Part shown: positions 5,037 through 12,711 of the stretch, piece by piece | How the letters are laid out: the number at the start of each line of letters is the position of its first letter | Position numbering within the stretch: position 1 is the first letter of the stretch | The notes under the pieces: model-generated | The model's input: only the letters and a program-made list of their open reading frames with translations | Database searches by the model: none | Told to the model about the DNA's origin: nothing | Translations under genes and position numbers: made by a program | Assembly (NCBI GenBank): GCA_964442525.1 | Contig: CAYTZO010000019.1 | Span: 1 to 15,270 of the forward strand | Length of the DNA: 15,270 nucleotides | Source: CAYTZO01 sp964442525 | GTDB lineage: Bacteria > Patescibacteriota > Microgenomatia > UBA10105 > UBA927 | Direction: 5' to 3'

Positions 5037-8000
5037 TTACGTTGTTGCCGGCCGCACGGACCTGGGTTCGCCGTCAGTGCCGACCGGAATAAGTCTGCCA
5101 ATTATAACGTTTTCCTTGAGTCCGAGCAATTTGTCTTCCTTGCCTGCAAGCGCTGCATCGGTAAGGACATTGGTCGTCTCCTGGAAGGAGGCGGCGGAAA
5201 GCCAGCTTTCGGTATAAAGTGCCGCACGGGTAATACCTAAAACGATGATCTGCCCTGTTGCCGGCTCGCCTCCGGCGGAAAGAACTTTTGCATTTTCCTC
5301 CTGAAAACGGCTGTTATCGACAAGCTCGCCGGGAAGAAGCATGGTATCGCCGGAAGTGTCAACCCGCACTTTGTCACTCATCTTGCGGACAATCACCTCA
5401 AAGTGCTTATCGTGAATCATAATACCCTGCGATTCGTAGACCCTCTGGATTTCGGTAATAAGGTACTTTTGCGCTCCGCGAAGTCCCCTGACCTGCAACA
5501 CCTGCTTGAGATCGAGATAGCCACTGGCAAGCTGATCACCGGCCCCTACTAAATCGCCGTCTTTGACGCGAAGCTCGCTGGTAATAGGCACGAGGTATTC
5601 CCGTTCCTCCGGAGGTTTAAGAGAAGTGTTGCGAATGCGTACTTTGTACCCCTGCTCCGTCTCAGTAACTTCAACTTTTCCGGCAATCTCAGCGACCGGA
5701 GAAAGTATCCGGGGGGTTCGCGCTTCGAAAAGCTCCTCGACCCGAGGCAAACCCTGAGTTACATCAAGACCGACAATACCACCTGCATGGCGGACCCGCA
5801 TGGTAAGTTGCGTGCCCGGCTCTCCGATGGACTGCGCCGCCACGACGCCCACCGGCATCCCAAGCTCAACGAGCTCCGTCGTTGAATAATCACGCCCGTA
5901 ACACGTTGCACACATGCCGGCCTTTGCCTGACAGGTAATTGGCGACCGGACGAAAACGCTTTCTACGCCGTGTTCATCGAGGAGCCTGGCGTTCTCTGGG
6001 GTAATTTCCGCGCCTTTGGCAATAAGCACTTTTGTGCTCTGCGGAGCTACAATGTCTGTTGCGGCAAATCTGCCAACCAAGCGCGTAGCAAAGGGCGTTT
6101 GACGATCTTCTCTCCGCTTGATTTCCCAACCTTCGCTTGTAGCGCAATCAGCGATACGGATAATTACATCGTGAGCAACATCCACGAGCCGCCGCGTAAG
6201 GTATCCGGCATCAGCGGTTTTGAGCGCCGAATCCGTAAGACCTTTGCGGGATCCGCGGGTGGACGTAACATACTCAAAAATAGATAACCCCTCTCGATAA
6301 TTACTCTTCGTCGGCAGTTCCACGATTTTTCCAAGAGGGTCAACCACGAGCCCTTTGATGGCAGAGAGTTGCTTGAGTTGATCCTTGGAAGCACGCGCTC
6401 CCCCTGAGTCGATAATCATTTTGACCGGATTGTCCTTGGGCATGTACTGCCACGTAAGGTCGGCAATCCGCTCAGTGACTTCTATCCAGATGTCATTACT
6501 CAAGCGCTTCTTTTCCTCAAGGGTGATCAGGCCCTGCTGGAAGTTCTGATCAACCTCTTTTACTTTGGCTTCTGCCTCAGCGATAATTTTGTCCTTATCC
6601 GGAATCATTTCGCAGTCAAACACCGACACCGAAAGTCCACCGCACAGCGTCGCACCAAAAAATCCAAGGTCTTTAATCGCGTCAATAAGATGGGCAACTT
6701 CTTCTTTGGGGAGAATCGTGAGCGCTTTGGTGATGGTTGATTTCACCGTGCCGGCGCCGACCGGCGTATTCATGAACCGGAGCGATGTCGGCAGAATTTC
6801 GTTAAACATGATCCTGCCAACGCTCGTGACCAACACGTTTCCCTCGATACGCACGCGAATGCGTTGGCGCAAAGCGATTTTGCCGGCCTGATAGGCGTAC
6901 ATGGCATCTTCCGGAGCACTATAGATTGGCAGATCTGCCTCTTTAACTTCTTCTTTCTCCTTAACCAAGGTTGTCAGGTAATAACAGCCCAACACCATTT
7001 CCTTATTCGGTACGGTGATGGGAGCGCCGTCTGCCGGTTTGAGAAGGTTGTGGGTCGGCAGCATGAGATGCGCTGCTTCTTCCTGGCTCTTTTTCGAAAG
7101 CGGGATGTGCACGGCCATCTGGTCGCCGTCAAAGTCGGCGTTGTAACCGGCACAAACGCAGGGGTGAATGCGGATGGCGCTTCCTTCGATAAGGATCGGA
7201 TAAAACGACTGAATACCCAGTTTGTGAAGGGTCGGTGCACGATTGAGAAGAACCGGGTGATTTTTGGTAATTTCCTCAAGGATATCAAATACTTCCGGCG
7301 TCCGTCGCTCAAGGACGTTTTTGGCGTTCTTAACGTTGGGCGCGATACCCCGGACAATGAGCTCCCGAAGGACAAACGGCTTAAACATCTCAAGCGCCAT
7401 TTCTTTGGGGATTCCGCACTGAGTAAGCTTGAGCTCCGGCCCAACGACAATCACCGACCGGCCGGAATAGTCTACGCGCTTACCCAGAAGGTTCTGGCGG
7501 AACCGTCCCTGCTTGCCGCGGAGCATGTCAGAAAGCGACCGGAGCGGCGCAATGACTGCGCGGGAGCTCGGCCGCTGCGTTGCATCAATGAGGCTATCAA
7601 CTGCCTCCTGGAGCATGCGTTTTTCGTTGCGCAGGATAATTTCCGGCGCGCCCAAATCCATGAGGTGCTTGAGACGGTTATTCCTGTTAATCACTCGGCG
7701 ATACAGATCATTAAGGTCGCTTGTGGCAAACCGTCCACCGGTGAGCTGCACCATCGGTCGGAGATCCGGAGGGATGACCGGAAGAATTTTTACGATCATC
7801 CAACTGGGATTTATGCCTGCTTTGCGCATTCCGTCAACGACCCGAAGTCTCTTCGTGGCTTTAATGTGACGCTGACCGGTTGAGTTCTGGATCTCTTCGC
7901 GAAGGGAAGCAGCGAGTTTATCAAGATCGATTTTTTTAATAACCTCACTAATCGCCTCAGCCCCCATACCCACCGAAAAACAGCTTGTCGCATCATAATC

Positions 8001-8774
8001 AAGAAGCCGCAAATACTCATCTTCAGTAATCGTCGTAAGCGGCCGGATAGAACGGACGATCGCGGAAAGTGAATCAATGATCTCCTGAGTTTTATCGCGC
8101 TCTTTGGCAAATTGTTCGTCGAGCTGCGCAAACTCCTGACGTTCTTTTAGCGTCAGTTCTGAAACAGCAAGCTCTATTGCTTCATGACCCGAGACGCGCT
8201 TTTTGACGTCTTCTTTTTCGGAAACAGTTTGTTTCTTGCGTTTTTCCCGTTCCTTATCAAACCGGTCGGTAAGCTCATCAACCCTGCGCTTGCCTTCGCC
8301 CTCGATTGCCTTAAGGACCGCCTTTTTCTTTTCCTCATCAACGCCAGTCACGAGATACTGCGCAAAGTAGATCACTTCCTCGAGTGCGCGAGGACTAATG
8401 TCTAGAAGGAGCGAAAGCTTGCTCGGCGCGCCCTTAAAAAACCATACGTGCGCGACCGTCGCGGCCAAAGACAGATGGCCCATACGCTCTCGACGGACTT
8501 TCGACTGCGTCACTTCGACGCCGCACTTATCGCAGATGATGCCGCGGTAGCGAATCCGCTTGTATTTACCGCAGTAACACTCCCAATCCTTGGTCGGACC
8601 AAAAATCCGTTCATCAAAAAGACCGTCTTTTTCGGGTTTTAATGTCCGGTAATTAATCGTCTCAGGCTTGGTCACTTCGCCATAGGACCACAGTTTGACC
8701 TCGTCAGGCGACGCAAGGGTAATTTTGAGTCCTGCAAAATCAACAATGTTGGCAAAATTTCCTTTTTTATCCAT
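5037..8774 (-). CDS. rpoC: DNA-directed RNA polymerase subunit beta'
   Basis: The 1245-residue beta' subunit carries the catalytic centre: NADFDGDQM at 545-553, with Mg-binding Asp547, Asp549 and Asp551. The first zinc site is Cys66, Cys68, Cys81 and Cys84; the second is Cys877, Cys948, Cys955 and Cys958. A Lys/Glu-rich, probably coiled-coil stretch lies at about 145-242. The trigger-loop start reads LTMRVRHAGG, with Met992, Arg993 and His996 matching E. coli Met932, Arg933 and His936, but Thr934-Phe935 are replaced by Val-Arg. VTQGLPRVEELFEAR follows as in Gram-positive enzymes. The large E. coli insertion within the trigger loop is missing, in line with the shorter length. The ATG is 2 nt after the rpoB stop and has no Shine-Dalgarno. 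It forms the core enzyme with RpoB, RpoA and omega, which are not all in the window. Confidence 0.99.
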   Translation of the reverse strand: MDKKGNFANIVDFAGLKITLASPDEVKLWSYGEVTKPETINYRTLKPEKDGLFDERIFGPTKDWECYCGKYKRIRYRGIICDKCGVEVTQSKVRRERMGHLSLAATVAHVWFFKGAPSKLSLLLDISPRALEEVIYFAQYLVTGVDEEKKKAVLKAIEGEGKRRVDELTDRFDKEREKRKKQTVSEKEDVKKRVSGHEAIELAVSELTLKERQEFAQLDEQFAKERDKTQEIIDSLSAIVRSIRPLTTITEDEYLRLLDYDATSCFSVGMGAEAISEVIKKIDLDKLAASLREEIQNSTGQRHIKATKRLRVVDGMRKAGINPSWMIVKILPVIPPDLRPMVQLTGGRFATSDLNDLYRRVINRNNRLKHLMDLGAPEIILRNEKRMLQEAVDSLIDATQRPSSRAVIAPLRSLSDMLRGKQGRFRQNLLGKRVDYSGRSVIVVGPELKLTQCGIPKEMALEMFKPFVLRELIVRGIAPNVKNAKNVLERRTPEVFDILEEITKNHPVLLNRAPTLHKLGIQSFYPILIEGSAIRIHPCVCAGYNADFDGDQMAVHIPLSKKSQEEAAHLMLPTHNLLKPADGAPITVPNKEMVLGCYYLTTLVKEKEEVKEADLPIYSAPEDAMYAYQAGKIALRQRIRVRIEGNVLVTSVGRIMFNEILPTSLRFMNTPVGAGTVKSTITKALTILPKEEVAHLIDAIKDLGFFGATLCGGLSVSVFDCEMIPDKDKIIAEAEAKVKEVDQNFQQGLITLEEKKRLSNDIWIEVTERIADLTWQYMPKDNPVKMIIDSGGARASKDQLKQLSAIKGLVVDPLGKIVELPTKSNYREGLSIFEYVTSTRGSRKGLTDSALKTADAGYLTRRLVDVAHDVIIRIADCATSEGWEIKRREDRQTPFATRLVGRFAATDIVAPQSTKVLIAKGAEITPENARLLDEHGVESVFVRSPITCQAKAGMCATCYGRDYSTTELVELGMPVGVVAAQSIGEPGTQLTMRVRHAGGIVGLDVTQGLPRVEELFEARTPRILSPVAEIAGKVEVTETEQGYKVRIRNTSLKPPEEREYLVPITSELRVKDGDLVGAGDQLASGYLDLKQVLQVRGLRGAQKYLITEIQRVYESQGIMIHDKHFEVIVRKMSDKVRVDTSGDTMLLPGELVDNSRFQEENAKVLSAGGEPATGQIIVLGITRAALYTESWLSAASFQETTNVLTDAALAGKEDKLLGLKENVIIGRLIPVGTDGEPRSVRPATT

Positions 8775-8776
8775 AA

Positions 8777-11700
8777 TTATTGTTCGGCCTGCACCTTCTC
8801 ATTTACCGCTTCTTGGGCGGTCGGTGCGATTTCTTGGGCAACTTGCTCACCGCTTGCCTTGGCAAGCTCTTCTGCTTTCTTTTTAATATCGTCATCGCTT
8901 GGGGTATTGGCTGCCGGCACAGGCTTTGCCGTCACGACTCCGGTCGGAACGACGGAAAGACCCAATGCCTGAAGTTCTTTAACGAGTACCTTAAATGATT
9001 CCGGCACGGTCGATTCTGGGATATCGCTTCCTTTAACGATTGCTTCGAATGCTTTTGCGCGCCCCACCACGTCATCGGACTTAATCGTAAGCATCTCCTG
9101 GAGGATATGAGAGGCACGATGAGCCTCAAGGGCCCAAACCTCCATTTCGCCCAAGCGTTGTCCGCCCATCTGCGCTTTCCCGCCAAGCGGCTGCTGGGTA
9201 ACGAGTGAGTACGGACCAGTTGACCGCGCATGGGTTTTATCCTCGACCATGTGAATTAGCTTCATGATGTAGCCGATGCCAACCACAATCGGCTGCTCAA
9301 AGGGACTGCCTGTTCTCCCGTCATAAAGCGTTGTTTTGCCCCCTTTGGGCACGCGGGCTTCTTCCATGGTATGGGTCACTTTTTCTTCTGCGATTTCCTC
9401 AAATACGGGAATAGCAACCTTGATGTTGAGCTTGTCCGCGGCAAGTCCCAAATGTGCTTCCAGAAGTTGCCCCAGGTTCATACGAGAAAGAACGGAAAGC
9501 GGGGAAATAATGATATCAACGACCGTTCCGTCAGACAAATATGGCATGTCGGCCACCCGAACAATTTTACTGATGACCCCTTTATTGCCGTGTCGGCCGG
9601 CAAGTTTGTCGCCGACGACGACTTTACGCATTTGGGCAACTTTCACCACAATTTTTCGGTTCGTACCAGGCTCAAGCTCATCTCCTTTTTCCTTATCGAG
9701 AATTTTAACGTCTATGACCGTTCCCCGTTCCCCGTGCGGCACTCTCAGGCTCGTATCCCTGACTTCCCGCGCCTTCTCCCCAAAAATTGCCCGCAGTAGT
9801 CGTTCCTCTGCGGTGAGTTCTGTTTCTCCCTTTGGTGCGATTTTCCCAACCAGAATGTCATTCTGCCTCACTGTTGCCCCTACGACAACAATGCCATTCT
9901 CATCGAGGTTTCTGAGTGCTTCCTCGCCAACATTTGGGATATCCCGCGTGGTTTCCTCAGGACCGAGCTTGGTATCAACGACGCTCGTTTCGTATTCTTC
10001 AATATGAATGGAGGTAAGTACGTCCTCTTTAACCAACCGGTCAGAAATCACAATAGCATCCTCGTATCCAAGCCCGTCAAAGCTCATGTACGCGATAACC
10101 AGGTTTGCTCCAAGTGCCAATTCTCCGTCGGTACTGGCGGGCCCGTCAATGAGGACTGCGCCCTTTTTCACCTTATCGCCGGTTCTGACCACTACCCGCT
10201 GGGTATAACACGTCGACTGTGCGGAACGCTCAAATTTGGAAAGCGTATACGTTTCTTTTTCCCCGTCTTTTGTCTCAAAATCTACCCGGAGTGCATCGGC
10301 AAAAACCACCGTGCCCTCTTCTTTTGCACGAATAACCCTGCCCATGGTAGCCGATATTGCTTCTTCCATACCAGTCCCCACGATGGGTGATTCGGGCTTA
10401 AGAAGCGGCACTGCCTGACACTGCATGTGCGTTCCCATGAGCGCCCGGTTTGCTTCATCGTGGCTGATAAAGGGAATGAGGCTTGCCGGGGCTCCCACGA
10501 CCTGCCGCGGCACCATATCAACGAATTCAACGTTCGTTACGTCGGTTTCTAAAAATTCCCCTTTGTACCGGGCCGGTACGCGATCGGCAAGAATAGCGCC
10601 GTTTGCATCCAACGGTACGCTCGCTTCAGTAATATAGTGATACTGTTCATCGCTTGCATCCAGATAGACAATCTCGTCGGTAACCACCATGCGCACTTTT
10701 CCGCTGCGCTCAGCCTTGGCAACCTTTCTATAGGGCGTCTCGAGAAAACCAAACTGGTTTACCCGAGCATAAAGGGACATATAGGTCACAAGCCCGATGT
10801 TTGGTCCTTCTGGACTTCGGATAGGACAAATCCTCCCGTATTGGCTGGCGTTAATATCACGGATAGAAAAGCTTGCCCGCTCACGGGAGATGCCGCCGAT
10901 ACCCATGACCGTCAGACGGCGCAGATTGTCAGCTTCGGCCAAAGGATTGGTCTGATCAAGGATCGTCGAAAGCTGGCTCGTACGGAAAAAGTCATTAATT
11001 GCCGCAATAATCGGCCGGGCGTTAACAAGCTGCGTGGGGGTAAGATCCTCTGCGGCCGGACCTGCCAAGCTCATTTTTTCCCGAACCGATCGCTCGAGGC
11101 GCAAAAGTCCGACGCGGAAGGCGTTTGTCGCAACGAGCTCTCCGACTCGGCGCACTCTCCGGTTGCCCAGATGATCAATATCATCAAGATCTCCCCGGCC
11201 TCCTGCCAGTCCGATAAGGTATTTGAGGGCACCGATGACGTCATCGCGCGTAAGCACCCAATGATCGCGGTCATTAGGAACGGTAAGACCAAGTTTCTTA
11301 TTCATTTTGTAACGGCCGACCCGCTCAATGCTATACCGCCTATAGTCAAAGAACATCGTCCGCAAAAGTTCCTGTGCGTTATCCAAAACTATCGGCTCCC
11401 CCGGCCGGAGCTTCCTATAGAGCTCAAGCACCGCTTCTGTCTGATTGGTCGTTGGATCTTTGGCAAGCGTTGCCTCGATAAAGCGGTGGTCGGGATTGGC
11501 CTCAGCCTCGGCAAAGAGCCTGCCTATCTCTTCATTCGTTGCAATCCCCAGAGCGCGGAGAAACGTACTTGCCACAAACTTGCGCCGCCGGTCAATCCGC
11601 ACCATGAGGACATCATTCCTGCTCATAACAAACTCAAGCCAGCTCCCGTGCATCGGTCTAATCTCAGCGCTATAAAGCGTGCGCCCGGTAACGGAATCCA

Positions 11701-12139
11701 AGGTGCCGGTAAAGTAAATCCCCGGAGAACGAACAAGTTGATTAACGACGCAGCGCTCGATGCCGTTAATGATAAACGTGCCGTTTTGCGTCATAGAGGG
11801 AATGTCTCCCAAAAATACTTCCTGGGTAAGCCTGTGCCCCGACTGTTTGTTGGTAAGGGTGGTCGTTACTTTCAGAGGCATGTCAAAGGTCAAGCCTTTT
11901 TCTTTTGCCTGATCGGGAGTGAGTCTGGGTCGACCGAAGTAGTAATCGCCAAACACAAGCTCCCAGTTCTTGCCGGTAAAATCAGAAATCGCGGAGACTT
12001 CATTAAGGAGTTCGCGGATGCCATGCTCCAGAAACCACTGGTACGATTCCCGCTGTACCAGGGTAAGGTCGAGGGGCGGAAGATTTTTGTATTCCTTACC
12101 CCAGTACTGCCGATGCATACTCATCCCGTCTTTAGCCAT
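8777..12139 (-). CDS. rpoB: DNA-directed RNA polymerase subunit beta
   Basis: The 1120-residue beta subunit is the first gene of the operon. The start at 12139 is supported by GAGGA 8 nt upstream (12152-12148). The rifampicin region is at about 386-412 (SQLSTILDQTNPLAEADNLR and following). SPEGPNIGLV follows, and GDKLAGRHGNKG gives Lys845 and Lys853, equivalent to E. coli Lys1065 and Lys1073 near the active site. Compared with E. coli, positions 513, 522, 526, 531 and 533 are Thr392, Ala401, Asn405, Thr410 and Met412, whereas Asp516 and Arg529 are kept. Near the C-terminus the usual AYGAAYTLQEML is AHRASHILQEML. The last roughly 57 residues form an Ala/Glu/Lys-rich tail. The shorter length fits loss of the two large E. 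coli insertions. rplJ and rplL are not directly upstream. Confidence 0.99.
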   Translation of the reverse strand: MAKDGMSMHRQYWGKEYKNLPPLDLTLVQRESYQWFLEHGIRELLNEVSAISDFTGKNWELVFGDYYFGRPRLTPDQAKEKGLTFDMPLKVTTTLTNKQSGHRLTQEVFLGDIPSMTQNGTFIINGIERCVVNQLVRSPGIYFTGTLDSVTGRTLYSAEIRPMHGSWLEFVMSRNDVLMVRIDRRRKFVASTFLRALGIATNEEIGRLFAEAEANPDHRFIEATLAKDPTTNQTEAVLELYRKLRPGEPIVLDNAQELLRTMFFDYRRYSIERVGRYKMNKKLGLTVPNDRDHWVLTRDDVIGALKYLIGLAGGRGDLDDIDHLGNRRVRRVGELVATNAFRVGLLRLERSVREKMSLAGPAAEDLTPTQLVNARPIIAAINDFFRTSQLSTILDQTNPLAEADNLRRLTVMGIGGISRERASFSIRDINASQYGRICPIRSPEGPNIGLVTYMSLYARVNQFGFLETPYRKVAKAERSGKVRMVVTDEIVYLDASDEQYHYITEASVPLDANGAILADRVPARYKGEFLETDVTNVEFVDMVPRQVVGAPASLIPFISHDEANRALMGTHMQCQAVPLLKPESPIVGTGMEEAISATMGRVIRAKEEGTVVFADALRVDFETKDGEKETYTLSKFERSAQSTCYTQRVVVRTGDKVKKGAVLIDGPASTDGELALGANLVIAYMSFDGLGYEDAIVISDRLVKEDVLTSIHIEEYETSVVDTKLGPEETTRDIPNVGEEALRNLDENGIVVVGATVRQNDILVGKIAPKGETELTAEERLLRAIFGEKAREVRDTSLRVPHGERGTVIDVKILDKEKGDELEPGTNRKIVVKVAQMRKVVVGDKLAGRHGNKGVISKIVRVADMPYLSDGTVVDIIISPLSVLSRMNLGQLLEAHLGLAADKLNIKVAIPVFEEIAEEKVTHTMEEARVPKGGKTTLYDGRTGSPFEQPIVVGIGYIMKLIHMVEDKTHARSTGPYSLVTQQPLGGKAQMGGQRLGEMEVWALEAHRASHILQEMLTIKSDDVVGRAKAFEAIVKGSDIPESTVPESFKVLVKELQALGLSVVPTGVVTAKPVPAANTPSDDDIKKKAEELAKASGEQVAQEIAPTAQEAVNEKVQAEQ

Positions 12140-12147
12140 TCAATAAG

Positions 12148-12152
12148 TCCTC
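12148..12152 (-). promoter_or_regulatory. Shine-Dalgarno of rpoB
   Basis: GAGGA lies 8 nt before the rpoB ATG. It is the only clear ribosome binding site in the five-gene operon, so ribosomes probably enter here and are handed on across the 2-4 nt junctions. Confidence 0.7.
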
Positions 12153-12177
12153 GCAAGAATTATTTTTAGTGAACGAG

Positions 12178-12204
12178 AAAAAACAGCGAACAATGAACGT
12201 TCGC
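12178..12204 (-). terminator. Terminator-like hairpin in the rpoB leader (possible attenuator)
   Basis: On the minus strand GCGAAC (12204-12199), a 7-nt loop and GTTCGC (12191-12186) make a 6-bp stem, followed after TG by six T residues (12183-12178). The structure lies about 20-45 nt downstream of the predicted transcript start and upstream of the rpoB Shine-Dalgarno, where an attenuator would be. GAACGTTC within the hairpin is itself a palindrome and offers an alternative pairing. The stem is short, so strength is uncertain. Confidence 0.45.
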
Positions 12205-12230
12205 CTTGTGGCTTATTCAATTAATACCCT

Positions 12231-12258
12231 ATTATAATGATAAAAAATCGCGTGTCAA
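12231..12258 (-). promoter_or_regulatory. Consensus sigma70-type promoter for rpoBC-rpsLG
   Basis: Reading the minus strand, TTGACA (12258-12253), a 16-bp spacer and TATAAT (12236-12231) give a full match to both consensus hexamers. The predicted start is near 12224, giving a leader of about 85 nt before rpoB. It is the strongest promoter visible in the window, as expected for core RNA polymerase and ribosomal genes. Confidence 0.85.
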
Positions 12259-12269
12259 GGGCCAACGTC

Positions 12270-12539
12270 TTACTTCCGAACCGCCATATTCCAAATAAAG
12301 CTGAATACCCACCCGGCGACGTAGCCAACCGCCGCAGTAAATAGCACGAGCGTCACTGCTTTGGTCATATCAAACGGCATGACGACAAGCGGGTTACCGA
12401 GCATATGAATGTCAAAAACCCAGTCGAGAAGCTCCTGAGCGAGTCCTGCCGATACCAAAACCGACCATGCAAGATGCCAGAGGCCCAAAAATGCGCCGAC
12501 AATCATTCCGACGGTATTTTCATTGAGTTTGCCTTTCAT
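12270..12539 (-). CDS. Small two-TM membrane protein of unknown function
   Basis: The 89-residue protein has two hydrophobic segments, about 10-37 (GMIVGAFLGLWHLAWSVLVS and on) and 60-84 (AVTLVLFTAAVGYVAGWVFS and on). They are joined by a loop with LLDWVFDIHMLGNP and MPFD. Both ends are short and basic (MKGK; AVRK). It recalls a small membrane protein I have seen in other Patescibacteria, but I know no function. The start is well supported: GGAGGTG (12553-12547) lies 7 nt upstream, the strongest Shine-Dalgarno in the window. It has its own promoter (12592-12621) and stops just before the divergently unrelated rpoB promoter, with transcription on the same strand as rpoB. Confidence 0.85.
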   Translation of the reverse strand: MKGKLNENTVGMIVGAFLGLWHLAWSVLVSAGLAQELLDWVFDIHMLGNPLVVMPFDMTKAVTLVLFTAAVGYVAGWVFSFIWNMAVRK

Positions 12540-12546
12540 TTATTTT

Positions 12547-12553
12547 CACCTCC
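12547..12553 (-). promoter_or_regulatory. Strong Shine-Dalgarno of the two-TM protein
   Basis: GGAGGTG on the minus strand, 7 nt before the ATG at 12539, matches the anti-Shine-Dalgarno closely. It contrasts with most genes in the window, which have none. A small 5-bp hairpin (CTTCG...CGAAG, 12561-12579) stands just upstream. Confidence 0.75.
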
Positions 12554-12591
12554 TCTGCCCCTTCGAACCTTGAACGAAGCGGATCTCATTT

Positions 12592-12621
12592 ATTATGGTC
12601 ACACTGAAAAAGACTTGACAA
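12592..12621 (-). promoter_or_regulatory. Promoter for the two-TM protein gene
   Basis: On the minus strand TTGTCA (12621-12616), an 18-bp spacer and CATAAT (12597-12592) match the sigma70 consensus at 5 of 6 positions in each hexamer. The predicted start near 12585 leaves a leader of about 45 nt. On the opposite strand the same DNA contains TTGACA at 12615-12620, with TCTTAT 17 bp further (12638-12643), a weaker plus-strand promoter candidate. Confidence 0.5.
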
Positions 12622-12711
12622 GTAGCTTGGTGGACGGTCTTATGGCGGGGTAGTTCAAACCGGGCTGCAAACAGGCGGGAACAGGAGACACCAAAGCCCC
12701 CGGAAGGACTT
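12622..12711. other. GC-rich non-coding stretch with pairing potential
   Basis: This stretch between the mltG stop and the promoter at 12592-12621 has no convincing ORF but is GC-rich. GGGCT (12662-12666) can pair with AGCCC (12695-12699). AAGCCC (12694-12699) and GGACTT (12706-12711) form another hairpin with one wobble pair, followed on the plus strand by TTAATCTT. A plus-strand promoter candidate precedes it. A small RNA or a processed 3' region of mltG is possible; it did not match tRNA, SRP RNA, RNase P RNA or tmRNA on inspection. Confidence 0.3.

Noticed and set aside
5037..12139. Intein, intron or frameshift in rpoB or rpoC
   Set aside because: Both frames are continuous and all conserved blocks follow in the usual order. 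The lengths of 1120 and 1245 residues fit enzymes without the large E. coli insertions.
10637..12169. A 510-codon open frame on the plus strand antisense to rpoB
   Set aside because: rpoB is unambiguous on the other strand, and the antisense frame has no recognisable domain or start signals. Long antisense frames are expected in this base composition. The same applies to 6864-7883 opposite rpoC.
12622..12711. tRNA, SRP RNA or RNase P RNA in the GC-rich spacer
   Set aside because: GTTCAAACC and CCGGAAGGA look like T-loop and SRP-loop pieces, but no matching T stem, acceptor stem or SRP asymmetric loop can be drawn on either strand.
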